The position numbers and the translations under genes were made by a program. This document shows, piece after piece, positions 9,401-20,512 of a stretch of 64,000 nt of DNA (position 1 is its first letter; each line of letters opens with the position of its first letter). The stretch is from the NCBI RefSeq assembly GCF_932526225.1, contig NC_064038.1, positions 6,537,822 through 6,601,821 of the forward strand, read 5' to 3'. The notes beneath the pieces were generated by a model, which did not search any database, had not been told where the DNA came from, and saw only the letters and a program-made list of their open reading frames with translations. This stretch comes from Nematostella vectensis. Its lineage: Eukaryota > Cnidaria > Anthozoa > Actiniaria > Edwardsiidae.

Positions 9401-12400
9401 GGATCGGTAAGTCTTGTGACTTGTATACCAAGGATGGGGGGATCGGTAAGTCTTGTGACTTGTAGACCATAGATGGGGGGATCGGTAAGTCTTGTGACTT
9501 GTATACCAAGGATGGGGGGATCGGTAAGTCTTGTGACGTGTAGCCCATGGGTGGGGGATCGGTAAGTGTTGTGACTTGTAGACCATGGATGGGTGAATCG
9601 GTAAGTGTTGTGACTTGTAGACCATGGATGTGGGGATCGGTAAGTCTTGTGACTGGTAGACCAAGGATGGGGGGATCGGTAAGTCTTGTGACTTGTAGAC
9701 CATAGATGGGGGGATCGGTAAGTCTTGTGACTTGTAGACCAAGGATTGGGGGATCGGTAAGTCTTGTGACTTATAGACCAAGGATGGGGGGATCGGTAAG
9801 TGTTGTGACTTGTAGACCATGGATGGGGGGATCGGTTAGTATTGTGACTGGTAGACCAAGGATGGGGGGATCGGTAAGTCTTGTGACTTGTAGACCATAG
9901 ATGGGGGGATCGGTAAGTCTTGTGACTTGTAGACCAAGGATGGGGGGGGGGGGGTCGGTAAGTCTTGTGACTTGTAGACCATAGATGGGGGGATCGGTAA
10001 GTCTTGTGACTTGTAGACCAAGGATGGGGGGATCGGTAAGTCTTGTGACGTGTAGCCCATGGGTGGGGGATCGGTAAGTGTTGTGACTTATAGACCAAGG
10101 ATGGGGGGATCGGTAAGTCTTGAGACTTGTAGACCATAGATGGGGGGATCGGTAAGTCTTGTGACGTGTAGCCCATGGGTGGGGGATCGGTAAGTGTTGT
10201 GACTTGTAGACCATGGATGGGTGAATCGGTAAGTGTTGTGACTTGTAGACCATGGATGGGGGGATCGGTAAGTCTTGTGACTGGTAGACCAAGGATGGGG
10301 GGATCGGTAAGTCTTGTGACTTATAGACCAAGGATGGGGGGATCGGTAAGTCTTGTGACTTGTAGACCATAGATGGTGGGATCGGTAAGTCTTGTGACTT
10401 GTAGACCAAGGATTGGGGGATCGGTAAGTCTTGTGACTTATAGACCAAGGATGGGGGGATCGGTAAGTCTTGAGACTTGTAGACCATAGATAGGGGGATC
10501 GGTAAGTCTTGTGACTTGTAGACCAAGGATTGGGGGATCGGTAAGTCTTGTGACTTGTAGACCATAGATTGGGGGATCGGTAAGTCTTGTGACTTGTAGA
10601 CCAAGGATGGGGGGATCGGTAAGTCTTGTGACTTGTAGACCAAGGATGGGGGGATCGGTAAGTCTTGTGACGTGTAGCCCATGGGTGGGGGATCGGTAAG
10701 TGTTGTGACTTGTAGACCATGGATGGGTGAATCGGTAAGTCTTGTGACTGGTAGACCAAGGATGGGGGGATCGGTAAGTCTTGTGACTTGTAGACCATAG
10801 ATGGGGGGATCGGTAAGTCTTGTGACTTGTAGACCAAGCATGGGGGGATCGGTAAGTCTTGTGACTTGTAGACCATAGATGGGGGATCGGTAAGTCTTGT
10901 GACTTGTAGACCATGGATGGGGGGATCGGTAAGTCTTGTGACTTGTAGACCATAGATGGGGGGATCGGTAAGTCTTGTGACTTGTAGACCATGGATGGGT
11001 GGATCGGTAAGTGTTGTGACTTGTAGACTATAGATGGGGGGATCGGTAAGTCTTGTGACTTGTAGACCAAGGATGGTGGGATCGGTAAGTCTTGTGACGT
11101 GTAGCCCATGGGTGTGGGATCGGTAAGTGTTGTGACTTGTAGATCTTGGATGGGTGAATCGGTAAGTCTTGTGACTTGTAGACCATGGATGGGGGGATCG
11201 GTAAGTCTTGTGACTTGTAGACCATAGATGGGGGATCGGTAAGTCTTGTGACTTGTAGACATGGATGGGGGGATCGGTAAGTCTTGTGACTTGTAGACCA
11301 TGGATGGGGGGATCGGTAAGTGTATGCTCTGTGCGTTAGTCTTTACAATTTTAACCTAGGACTGATTTATTTTCCTGATTCCACCACGCAAATGCAGACC
11401 AGTAATTCTACAGCTTGTCTGTAATCTTGATAGTCATTCTACTCCCGATTTGAACTGGTTTCTTTTGTCGTTGTTGTTGCGTGACAGATCTCGCCAGACT
11501 GCAGCGAAGTGTTCAAGGAGCTCCAAGTGCAGCTAAATCACACTTTGGATGAACTGTGTGTCATATTTGTACGGAGGTAATGAACAATCACACTACTGGG
11601 CTAGTTTCGTGAAACATACATGTCACATCTACCCGGCAAAGGGGGGGGGGGGGGGGGGGGGGTTCGTCAGTAAAATAAATTTCAACCTTTATGTATAGCA
11701 CTTTGGCTGTGGTCAACAGCAAAGAAAAAAAGAAATCGAATCAAGTTTTAATCCTTAAAGGTAGCACTACCATTAGTTTGCAGCAATAAAACCGATATTA
11801 TTAGGCCCTCAATCCTTTTGCATTTCACAGAAAAATAAGTTTCAAGAGTTTTTGGGCACTATTAGTTAGTAGTCGGTAGAATATCAAACCCTATTCCCCC
11901 TATTCCCGGGGCATCTGCCACAGGATTAAAGTCAGGCTTTACGCCTTATTTTCTTGGCTTGTCACACATTCAAACTATTGTGCTCCTGCGCCGTTGTCAA
12001 GGTAACGTTCACTTTTTGTTGTTGTCAGCTTGGATCCAAAAATACAGGACAGTATTCGGGGAGTTGGCAATTTGCTGTTCAAGTAAGTACAGGCTTTAGA
12101 GTACGCATTTTTAGCGCATATTGTCGGCCAATAAAACAAATATACATTCATTTGCGTAAACCGGCACGAGTGATTCGGTACTATAGGGTAGACCAATACC
12201 TAGTTATGTAATCCCGTAAGCAAGTCTCATTTTCCCGCGGCAAAAAGCTCTATCATAACTTTTCCCACAAAGGATCTTAATAAACAGAGTAATAAACTGA
12301 GAGCATTTAGCAATTACGTGAAACGTCCTTTGTTATATATATATATCGTACAACGGTAAGTACCGAGGTTGTGAACTATCTGATGGTGATGATGAGCCAT

Positions 12401-15400
12401 CAGCAAACAGTAGTTTTTACTTGTGTTATAACCTCTACAAGGTTCCCCAAGGTAATTTAATCTGCAAAGCTGTATTAGACATAAAGATTAAACCTAAATC
12501 TAAAATTTTCGAAAATATTATGCACCATTTTATGTTCCTTGTACCTTATGCTACCTCATTTGTCTTGGCCAGTCAAATTTATAGTATTAAGGGACATTTT
12601 TTACATGCCAGCATGCACTTGCCGTTACCTGCATTAGGTTGTTTATTTCTTACACGAAGCATTCTCTGCAGGATCAAGAGCGTGGGTCATTTTAACATCA
12701 CTGTCCCAAGCTGCCGCGCGGCGGTGGAGCAGGAATCCGCCATGATCCTTCAACCCCTGATGGACATACTAGAGGGAACGTAAGTAGAAAATATCTGAAT
12801 CACGTGCGTGCTACGCCCTCTAACGACACACACACGTGTTACACTGTACGACACAACGAGAGGGGGAGGAGGGAAACGCCTTGTGCCCCGCTCTTTGCGT
12901 TTGCGCACACTTTACGTTTATTAATAAAATGAAGGACAACAATTTTGCCAAAGTTTCGGACTTTATTCAGTCCTCTTTTAGGGAGGTTACCCACGCACAC
13001 TTTACGTTCATACACACAGGACCAGTAACACTTGACATAAGAGGGTATTATATACTAGAGCTCTCAACCTGCTAGGTTCAGTGGAGGGCCAACCATTAAT
13101 CTTTTCTTAGGGAGAGATGGGCTGATATACTTATCCAGGTCTGCAACACATTTCCAGTATCGTCAGGTCCTGAGAGAAAAGCCCCAATACATGCCAAAAA
13201 ATATACTGCACACCAGTTACCTTAAAAAAATCCTGCCCCCCCCCCCCACCCCCTCTTCAAAATGGTCAACACTTAAAAAGGGATCACAAACTAGTTCATG
13301 TAGCTAATGTATTGATTCTACCACTTTTATCTCTTTAGCCTGTCGCTTCTTAACCGCGCCTGCGAGAAATCCGTCCTAAAGCGCCTACTGAAGGTACGTA
13401 CTGGATCCCCGAGAATAATCCGAATGGTCCCCGAGAGATTCTAAGGTTCCGAGTGGTCCCCGATAAGAACCCGAATATTCTCCCCGAGAAAACTAAAAGG
13501 AACCCGAGAGCTTAAGACCTAAAAAGGTCGGGGGGGGGGGGGGGGGGGGGGGGTCGGGGGTGGGCACGTTCCTTCTTGTAGTATGCGTCTTCCCTAACTC
13601 TTTGCTGCTTACAACTTTAGGAGCTTTGGAAAGTCGTCATGGCTAATTTTGAGCGTATTGTTGTTTTGCCGCCTCTAAGTGATGTTAAGGTACGTGTTAT
13701 AAATCATTTATTGTGTTTGTTTGTTGTTGTTTGCATTGTTCGGTTGTTTCTTTGAAATATTTTCAAGCTATCAAGCTCATTTATTTCTTAGGAAGACAAG
13801 CTTTTCTGTGTTTAGCATCAAACATACACTCATTAAGCTAAATAATTGATTAATTGGTATTACTAATGACAGAAGTAACTATTTTGATTCTTTGATTCTT
13901 CGATATGATAAAATTGGCATCACCTATATCTGGTTAAAATGAAATTGATAAAGCCTATTTTTACATGAATTACATGGTTAATCGTCCTGTGTTCTCCCCT
14001 CAGGATGCTGGCATCATTGGCCAAGAGTCTCGCAATCTTAGTGTTCGTCAGTGCGCAGTCCTCGAAGCCGCTCTGTGTAGAATCAAGGTATTTGAATCAT
14101 CAGTTAGTGCTCGGACGCATTATGGGGTCATTAGTTTACAAATCGTATTCTTCTCCACGTTTGCCACGCCCTCTAAAACACACGTTACTGAGCGTGATAC
14201 TCAGGGTTCCCACGTGTCCTTACAATGATGAGATGTTTAATGTATATTTTAGTCCTTGCCTCCAGGTTATACATTTATGAATGAAGGCATTTTTTTAAGG
14301 AAGGATCAGCCTTTACGAACCCTGACAGGGGATGGGTATCTCCCCAATTTCGGTAAAACAAATCCTTAGCTAAACTAATTCGGATTTCATTCCCCATTCG
14401 TTCTACATTCATGAGTACCTGGGTTACGTTGTTTGTCAGATCGTTGCTCTGTAGTGCCTCTCGGCTCTGGCCTCCTGACTCGATTCTTGGTTTTGAAGTT
14501 GAGACAGTTGAGACAGTTGCCATCTTTCTTTGAGAATTTATATCTGCGTTATGAAAGCTTCCGAAAAAAAAAAAAACTATTTCCTTCTGCCATAGGATTA
14601 TTTTTATGGAGACGGCAGCGGTTTGCGCAAGACCTTCCTCGAGAAATGCCAGAACATGCAAGCTCTACGTCACGCGCTGTCGCTCTACACACAGACTACA
14701 GACTCGCTCATCAAGGAATTCGTCAGAACACAGACCTCGCAAGAAGAGCCTGGTATTGACGACCCAGTGGGGGAGGTGTCAGTACAAGTTGACCTTTTTA
14801 CCCACCCTGGCACGGGGGAACACAAAGTCACTGTAAAAGGTAAATCGGAAGGGTAGTTCTTACGGTTAGAGAGGGGTGGAGGAACCCGGTGAATAACAAG
14901 TCCTTTTTAACCACCCTTGCTCAGAAAAGGTGAAAGGCCCGGGAAAAAGGCACCGAAACAATTAGGTCCACCCTTTGTGATCTCGAACCCCCCAAGAAAA
15001 ATCCTGGGTACGGGCCTGAGCATGATGTTATCTTTCTTGTTCCTTCTTTCAAAAATAGTCTTTTACAATGAGGCAGGGGGAGGGGAGGGTTGAAGAAGAG
15101 CAAGCAGTCGCTATTCAAAGAAGACAACCGTCAAATCATTTCTATGTTTTAACTTACTATACTTAGCTGTTTTCTCAAGGTTTTTAGTTCTGAGTTATTT
15201 TTTATGTGCTGTTTCAGTCGTTGCCGCTAAGGATCTCAAATGGCAATCACCAGGTGGGTCGTGGGTCTTTCGCGCAGGGAGTGGCTTAGGCGTCATAGCG
15301 GTTGTGGAGGAGAGTAGTGAGCTTTTGCTACTGCTTTTTAATGTGCAGTGCCTGCGTCAAAGAACTTTTTCACTTATGCCTAATGCACACTAGCACTATA

Positions 15401-17346
15401 ACAACATAGCGACATGGGCGCGCGCACTATGTTTGGCCCGACATAACGAAATGGACATAATGACACACGCACGCGCCCATGTCGTTATGTCGATATGTCG
15501 CTTGTGTGCAATAGGCATTAGCGTCGAGTTGTTAACCTAAATGTCTTGGCCTAGCAAAGGCCTCTCTTTATTAAGTATACGAAATCCCCCCCCCCCCCCC
15601 CGTAGAATATATAATAAAGAGTAGTCCCAGGAGATAATCAGTTGCATTTTGTGATTCAGCCATGCGTGACACTGTCATATCTATGGGCCCTTTTTATTTT
15701 GTCTCGAGTTCCAGCTCGTTACTGTGCATATACATGTCTTTCACGGACAAAGAAAACCTGTCTCCATAGCACGTACCTTTACGCCCCTGCAGTAGTAAAC
15801 ATTCGCGCAACGAAATTGATGCTGAGCCCTTCCATCCCTTAGAATGGCACGTACACTATCATAGCATCTTTTCGCTGTGGGTGGTGCGATTGCTCATTGG
15901 TACGAGCCTCTTTTACCATGTTGGAGGGCTCGAACCCTTGGGATCTTTTCTTAGATCTAATAACCTGTCCCTCTTGGGGACGGTGGATCCCTTTTCTACT
16001 CGAAGAATGACGTTACGGAGAAACAAATATGCCGTCTAAAGGGAGATATACAACGAAGACTTTGAATGGGCAGATGTGGGTAATTGCTTCAAGAAATGCC
16101 AGGCATCGTCCCTGCGTTTATTAAGTGCAACACGCGAGACGTGTTTAAATATTTGTATTTTTGAGGGAAGCGCTTATTCGTATTTTTCCTTTTAGGCGGG
16201 GCACTAATTTTTTTTTCTCAAAGTCGAGGCGCTTATTTTGCGAAGGCGCTTATTCTATCGGTTACGGTAGTTATTTGGTCAGCTGATGTCTAAGCTACTC
16301 TCTCCTGCATAGGAATGTTCCGGCCGTTTGTTGAGGTGAACGTCGTTGGACCACACCTTGGAAACAAGACACGAAAACAAGCAACGAAATCCAAGCGAAA
16401 CACGTGGTCACCTGCCTACAACGAGAGCTTCTTCTTGTGAGTAATCCCTATGCATTGAATTTAGCCAATAGGGTGCTTGCGTTAAGAGACCACGTGACCT
16501 TTTGAGTGGAAAAGTTCAAGCCAAAACAAACACAGAATTGACTGCGCCAGAGAAAGACGAAAAATAAAAACCTTAAAAATAAACCCTCTCTGAAAAATAT
16601 TTTTTGGCTGTATTCGTAAGCGCTGAAAAAGTTGTTTTGGTTGCTGTTATTTTGACGCCCCTAGTCCCCTATTGCAGGCAATCAATCAATCAATGGTTTA
16701 TTAAACCCTTTTGCAGCCGAAGGCTGGATTTCAGGGCCCGTCAGCAGGACACGAATATTATTCAATACATTTGAAATTTAAATGTTACAAAATCGTTCAT
16801 GCGGTTTGTCCTCGCCACAGTCGGGCGAATTGACTGGTGACCGGAGCGTAGGACACGACGGTGGCTTATGATCTCTGGGGTTTGAATGCGTAGTCAGAAT
16901 TTGTTCGGGGGAAGGGGGTACACAGGTATCTACGACTATCCCCCTCCCCTTAACTCCTTGCTACACCAGGGAACCACATTGAGGCAAACCGGAAACTTTC
17001 AAGAGAACGAGTTCTTTAGAGTTGCTGCTTTTTCTTACAAACATGCTATTTTTTTTTCTGCAGCATTCTCGGCAATGAGGTGGACATGATCAACTATGAG
17101 CTTCATATCGCGGTCAAGGACTATTGTTTCGCCCGCATGGACGCTATAGTAGGGATGACAGTCCTTCATCTTAGGGACATTGCTGACATCGGGTCCATTG
17201 CGTGTAACGCTCTCCTGGGCCGGGCCCTTCACATGGATGCCACTGGATGGACCATTCTAAAAATTCTGTCCCAGAGGTCTGCCGACGAAGTTGCTAGGGA
17301 TTTTGTCGCGCTCAAGTCAAATCGTAGGGCAGAAGGGTTTGATTAG
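6431..17346 (+). CDS. unc-13: unc-13 / Munc13 synaptic vesicle priming protein, 3' part (14 exons)
   Basis: Cytosolic presynaptic protein that opens syntaxin and primes vesicles. Exons: 6431-6499, 7077-7151, 7266-7343, 7614-7691, 11488-11576, 12029-12082, 12672-12779, 13339-13393, 13621-13689, 14004-14087, 14596-14839, 15218-15253, 16313-16436, 17064-17346. All junctions are AG/GT, phases agree throughout, and they sum to 1446 nt (481 residues). The first ten encode the end of the MUN domain: motifs include [36 protein letters not shown] and VLPPLSD. From [20 protein letters not shown] in exon 14596-14839 onwards is the C2C domain ([28 protein letters not shown]). The stop is TAG at 17344. 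The 5' exons are outside the window. Relative to vertebrate Munc13-1 as remembered, the MUN loop between PPL and QCAV is much shorter. Assignment to the Unc-13 family is firm; Unc-13 versus a closely related paralogue rests on remembered alignments. Confidence 0.93.
6525..6760. mobile_element. PIF/Harbinger-like MITE, copy 1
   Basis: Terminal inverted repeats start TGCCTGGTGCACACTAGTGA and are mirrored at the right end (TCACTAGTGTGCACCAGGCG, one mismatch at the outermost bases). Flanking TTA at 6522-6524 and 6761-6763 is a 3-bp TWA target duplication, which is typical of PIF/Harbinger. The interior is a long imperfect palindrome of CGACATAACGACAT motifs with no coding capacity. It sits in an unc-13 intron, 25 bp after the donor at 6500. 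Confidence 0.85.
7677..11321 (+). repeat. 39-bp minisatellite of splice-donor units in unc-13 intron
   Basis: About 93 tandem units. A typical unit is GGGGGATCG followed by GTAAGTCTTGTGACTTGTAG and ACCAAGGAT. The first unit straddles the end of coding exon 7614-7691: exon bases ATGGGTGGGGGATCG, then the real donor GTAAGT at 7692. Variant units reading CCATGGGTGGGGGATCG match the exon end exactly. Most units are 39 bp, some 38. Higher-order blocks recur near 8210, 8480, 8950, 9535, 10165, 10670 and 11095, in which a CGTGTAGCCC unit precedes GTGAATCGG units. A few donors are degraded (GGTTAGT, GGTTTGT, AGATAGT). The array ends in GATCGGTAAGTG at 11311 and is followed by unique intron. Confidence 0.95.
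15377..15517. mobile_element. PIF/Harbinger-like MITE, copy 2
   Basis: Same family as 6525-6760. Ends are TGCCTAATGCACACTAG and CTTGTGTGCAATAGGCA, flanked by TTA at 15374-15376 and 15518-15520. It is shorter (141 bp) because the central part is reduced, and lies in the unc-13 intron between exons 15218-15253 and 16313-16436. Confidence 0.82.
16677..16880 (-). mobile_element. Possible non-LTR retroelement 3' fragment
   Basis: An (AATC)n run at 16677 leads into GGTTTATTAAACCC and about 190 bp that do not look like intron background. A short tandem tail next to unique sequence is what a minus-strand, 5'-truncated LINE or SINE end would leave. No protein remnant was recognised, so this is tentative. 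Confidence 0.3.
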
Positions 17347-17348
17347 AG

Positions 17349-17548
17349 GAAGTCGGGTTTTCACAAGGTCCGCTTCAATGAAGTCGGGTTTTCACAAGGT
17401 CCGCTTCAATGAAGTCGGGTTTTCACAAGGTCCGCTTCAATGAAGTCGGGTTTTCACAAGGTCCGCTTCAATGAAGTCGGGTTTTCACAAGGTCCGCTAC
17501 AATGAAGTCGGGTTTTCACAAGGTCCGCTTCACAGAAGTCGGGTTTTC
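17349..17548 (+). repeat. 31-bp tandem repeat in unc-13 3' UTR, about 6 copies
   Basis: Units of GAAGTCGGGTTTTCACAAGG followed by TCCGCTTCAAT start two bases after the unc-13 stop codon (TAG 17344-17346). The first five are almost identical and the last is truncated. They would be transcribed as the start of the 3' UTR. Confidence 0.9.
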
Positions 17549-20512
17549 AATAACTGAGGTCGAGTTTTCACGAAATCAACCCCACATTAGTAATGTTTTT
17601 ACGAGTTCAGCCTTACTTTAATTCGGGAGTTCACCTTCACTACTAATACTAATACACTGTCCACAAGGGCGGACTACCGAACGCCGGGTTTTCACAAAGT
17701 ACAAAATCATCGGCGGTCAGTGTTACAAGTGAGGCCTGAGTTAGGCCAAATTTTAACTGTTTTGTAGCCATCCATTGTCCCAGAACGCAAGAAATAGAAT
17801 CAATCAAATATGGAATTTGTCAGATAATATAGTTTTATAGAAAATACGATATACTTTATTTACATAACACTGTAATGAGTATGTGACCCAAACATGAAAG
17901 CGTCATATTTAAAGACATGCATTTCTCTAGGAATATTTTCTATCGCTTTTAAGATCTAAAAGTTCTTGGTAATCATTTAAAAATCAATCAATGTCGTGCG
18001 CGGACAAGCTTGGGAAACTAATTCAGAGAATTGAGACATTTTATTGGCAAGAGCTAAGATTCATTAGGGCATTAAGACAGAAAGGACTTCTTGCTTCAGA
18101 AGGGTCCCATTTACTTAAAGGCGGCCAAGCTCGCCGCCATTTAACACCCCTTAAAACCCCTTAAAACCCAAAGTCACTCAAAACATCCATTCCCATCCCC
18201 TTTCAAGCAATTTATTGAGGTAATTTAAATCGAGTATTGTTGCCCTAGTATTGAACCTCAATTGTAAATGACTATTTTGAACTTTTCTTGCAAATGCACA
18301 TGTGAATTGGCAAATGTAAAAAGTGGCTAATTGACATTTTAACATGAGTCAGGGATATGTGAAAACTCTAGTATTCGATCGCGGCCATTTTTTTTATATT
18401 CCTCATATTTTAGACATCAAGGATACACACAGATACAAGTGAGATGAGAGGGGGCGGATACGCATGTTATACAGATCGAGGGTTGGTATTATAACTTGTA
18501 TATTTTAAGTAAACGTTTTAAACATGTAAGCAACGAATAATAACTTGCATGCAAATTTACATTAATGCTCGAAATGTAAAGATATTGTATGCTTGTGGGT
18601 GATAAAGTATATATTAACATTTTCGTAACCTATTCAAACTTATTAAATAAATTGAAAACTTATTTTTACATGAAAAAATGCTTCTTCTCTCTGTCCAATT
18701 TTGTTCTCCGACGATGAGCCAAGTCCCACTCGTTCCTACCCGGGTTTCTGATACGGCTTCCGGTGGTTGAAGAGAGTTTTGACGTCACAAAGCTCGTCCC
18801 AAACCCCACGATGCTTCACGGTTCATCTCCATTCTGCAACGCTACACACGTCCCGGACTAGGGCGTCTTTAGCCTCGTTCCCTGGCTGAGCGGCTTGTCG
18901 GTTAATGACGTCACCTTTGATATGCCGCTAGCCCTACAGCTTATCGCATAAAATATTTGACAACAGAGGACTGTAACGAGACGCCTGGGAACGAGGCTAG
19001 GGTGCCTTCTGATAACGTTTCTGATCAGCCCGTCTAACTACTACTATTCATTATTCCAAGCAGAAAACTCACAACAAAGAGAAAACACGTTTTTTAAGCT
19101 GAACATTTTATTGCCATATATAGAATCTATTCAGTGATTTTTCTTGTGGGAGCCCTGTGGTCGGACCAATTTCATAAAACACGTGTATAAACAACTTTGA
19201 TTATATAAGGATCGCGTAAACTGATTTTTAGCATAAATACTTTTTATATACAGAGTGATATGATATAGTGTAGATATAAATCGTACTACAACAATAAATG
19301 GCTACCGCAGACGCTATCAATCATTCAAACACAATATTCCCCTTGGCCATTGTATTGCAATTCTTCCTGGGGTTATAATATAGGACGAAGTCATGATAAG
19401 AAGCAAACTTCTTTCAAATTTCGAGTCCTTTCCCTATTTTTTTCAGTCCTGGGTAGCCCATATTCTTAGGACATACATGTTCGATTTCTAACTGTATTCT
19501 GGTATAAATATATTACAGAAATACTACACTAACGCTGAGTAAACCTATTTAAATTAACGCCAGTGAACCGCAAGATATGAGTACAATTTTATCAACGCTC
19601 GCAAAGCAGCAATGCTCGTAATAATCCCAAATGAATGAATGAATGAATGCTCTGCGCAAGCGCGTACACATAGGGCTACCCCCCCCCCCCCCCCAAAAAA
19701 AAAATGACTTGGGCTGGTTTCTTATTCAGGGATCGTTTTTTTTTTTCATATGACACCTATGATCCTAACTCCCCCTACCCCATGCTGGGTACGCGCTTGT
19801 GCGTACTCATTTAATTTATCCATCATTTTTAAGACGCTGAAATTTAACTGGCTGTGAAACATCGTTAAAAAAACTGATTTGACCATTTTTCCCCGGTTTT
19901 CTAGCGGTCCAATGTAAAAGTATGTAACATTCCTGATATTCTTCCCTCGCTTTTTAAGTAAAGGAATATATTATGATTCAGTAAACATTTTTATTGCATT
20001 TTTGGTGGGCGCAATCTCTTTTAAAATCAGCCGCATGTGAGGATCGTTCAGTGATGTATAGGTATCTATAATGCGAACAAATAATTTTTCGCCCTTAATT
20101 TGTATTTGCTCTTTCTTGGCTGAATATGCAACTTAATAAAAAGAAGAATCAAGTGAATGGACGAGAAAATAAAATTTTCACAGCAATTTAACAACCCAGC
20201 CCCCTCCAAGAATTATTAGCGCGTGCTACCTGCTACGAGCCCATGTTTCTTTTGAACATGCGAAGGAGGCAAAGGTAAACGAGTATAAGTACGTACGTTT
20301 ACAAGTAAATACTGAGTTACGATCTGCCAAGAGTCTTGACATAGGTTGAAAATTAAAAAAGATCTATAACATACTCTTTGCCTGTCCCCGGATACATCGA
20401 CAGGTCCCTAACAAGTACCTCTAATTTAGCAGATGTATCGTTTTGCAAATACATTAAGTCAATGCCTTTTAAGAATTTTTCCTCGGGATCCCCTATGATG
20501 CTACTAAATACC
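17549..20512. other. Convergent 3' flanks of unc-13 and follistatin
   Basis: AT-rich DNA without recognisable exons. A plus-strand AATAAA at 18646-18651 is a candidate unc-13 poly(A) signal, and minus-strand AATAAA signals near 19990 and 19107 could serve follistatin. A poly(C) run lies near 19680. A 186-base minus-strand open stretch at 20353-20538 overlaps the end of the follistatin CDS in another frame and shares diverged similarity with it (both contain LMY and ND after a Leu-Lys), perhaps an old local duplication; I do not call it a gene. Confidence 0.45.
18646..18651 (+). terminator. Candidate unc-13 polyadenylation signal
   Basis: AATAAA on the unc-13 strand, 1.3 kb after its stop codon, in AT-rich sequence. 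Hexamer only. Confidence 0.35.

Noticed and set aside
7542-11301. Many long minus-strand and plus-strand frames (YKSQDLPIP and [11 protein letters not shown] types)
   Set aside because: All are by-products of the 39-bp intron repeat, whose period is a multiple of three. No signal peptide, family or splice partner supports them.
306-11321. CRISPR array
   Set aside because: The repeats are contiguous with no unique spacers, and the DNA is eukaryotic.
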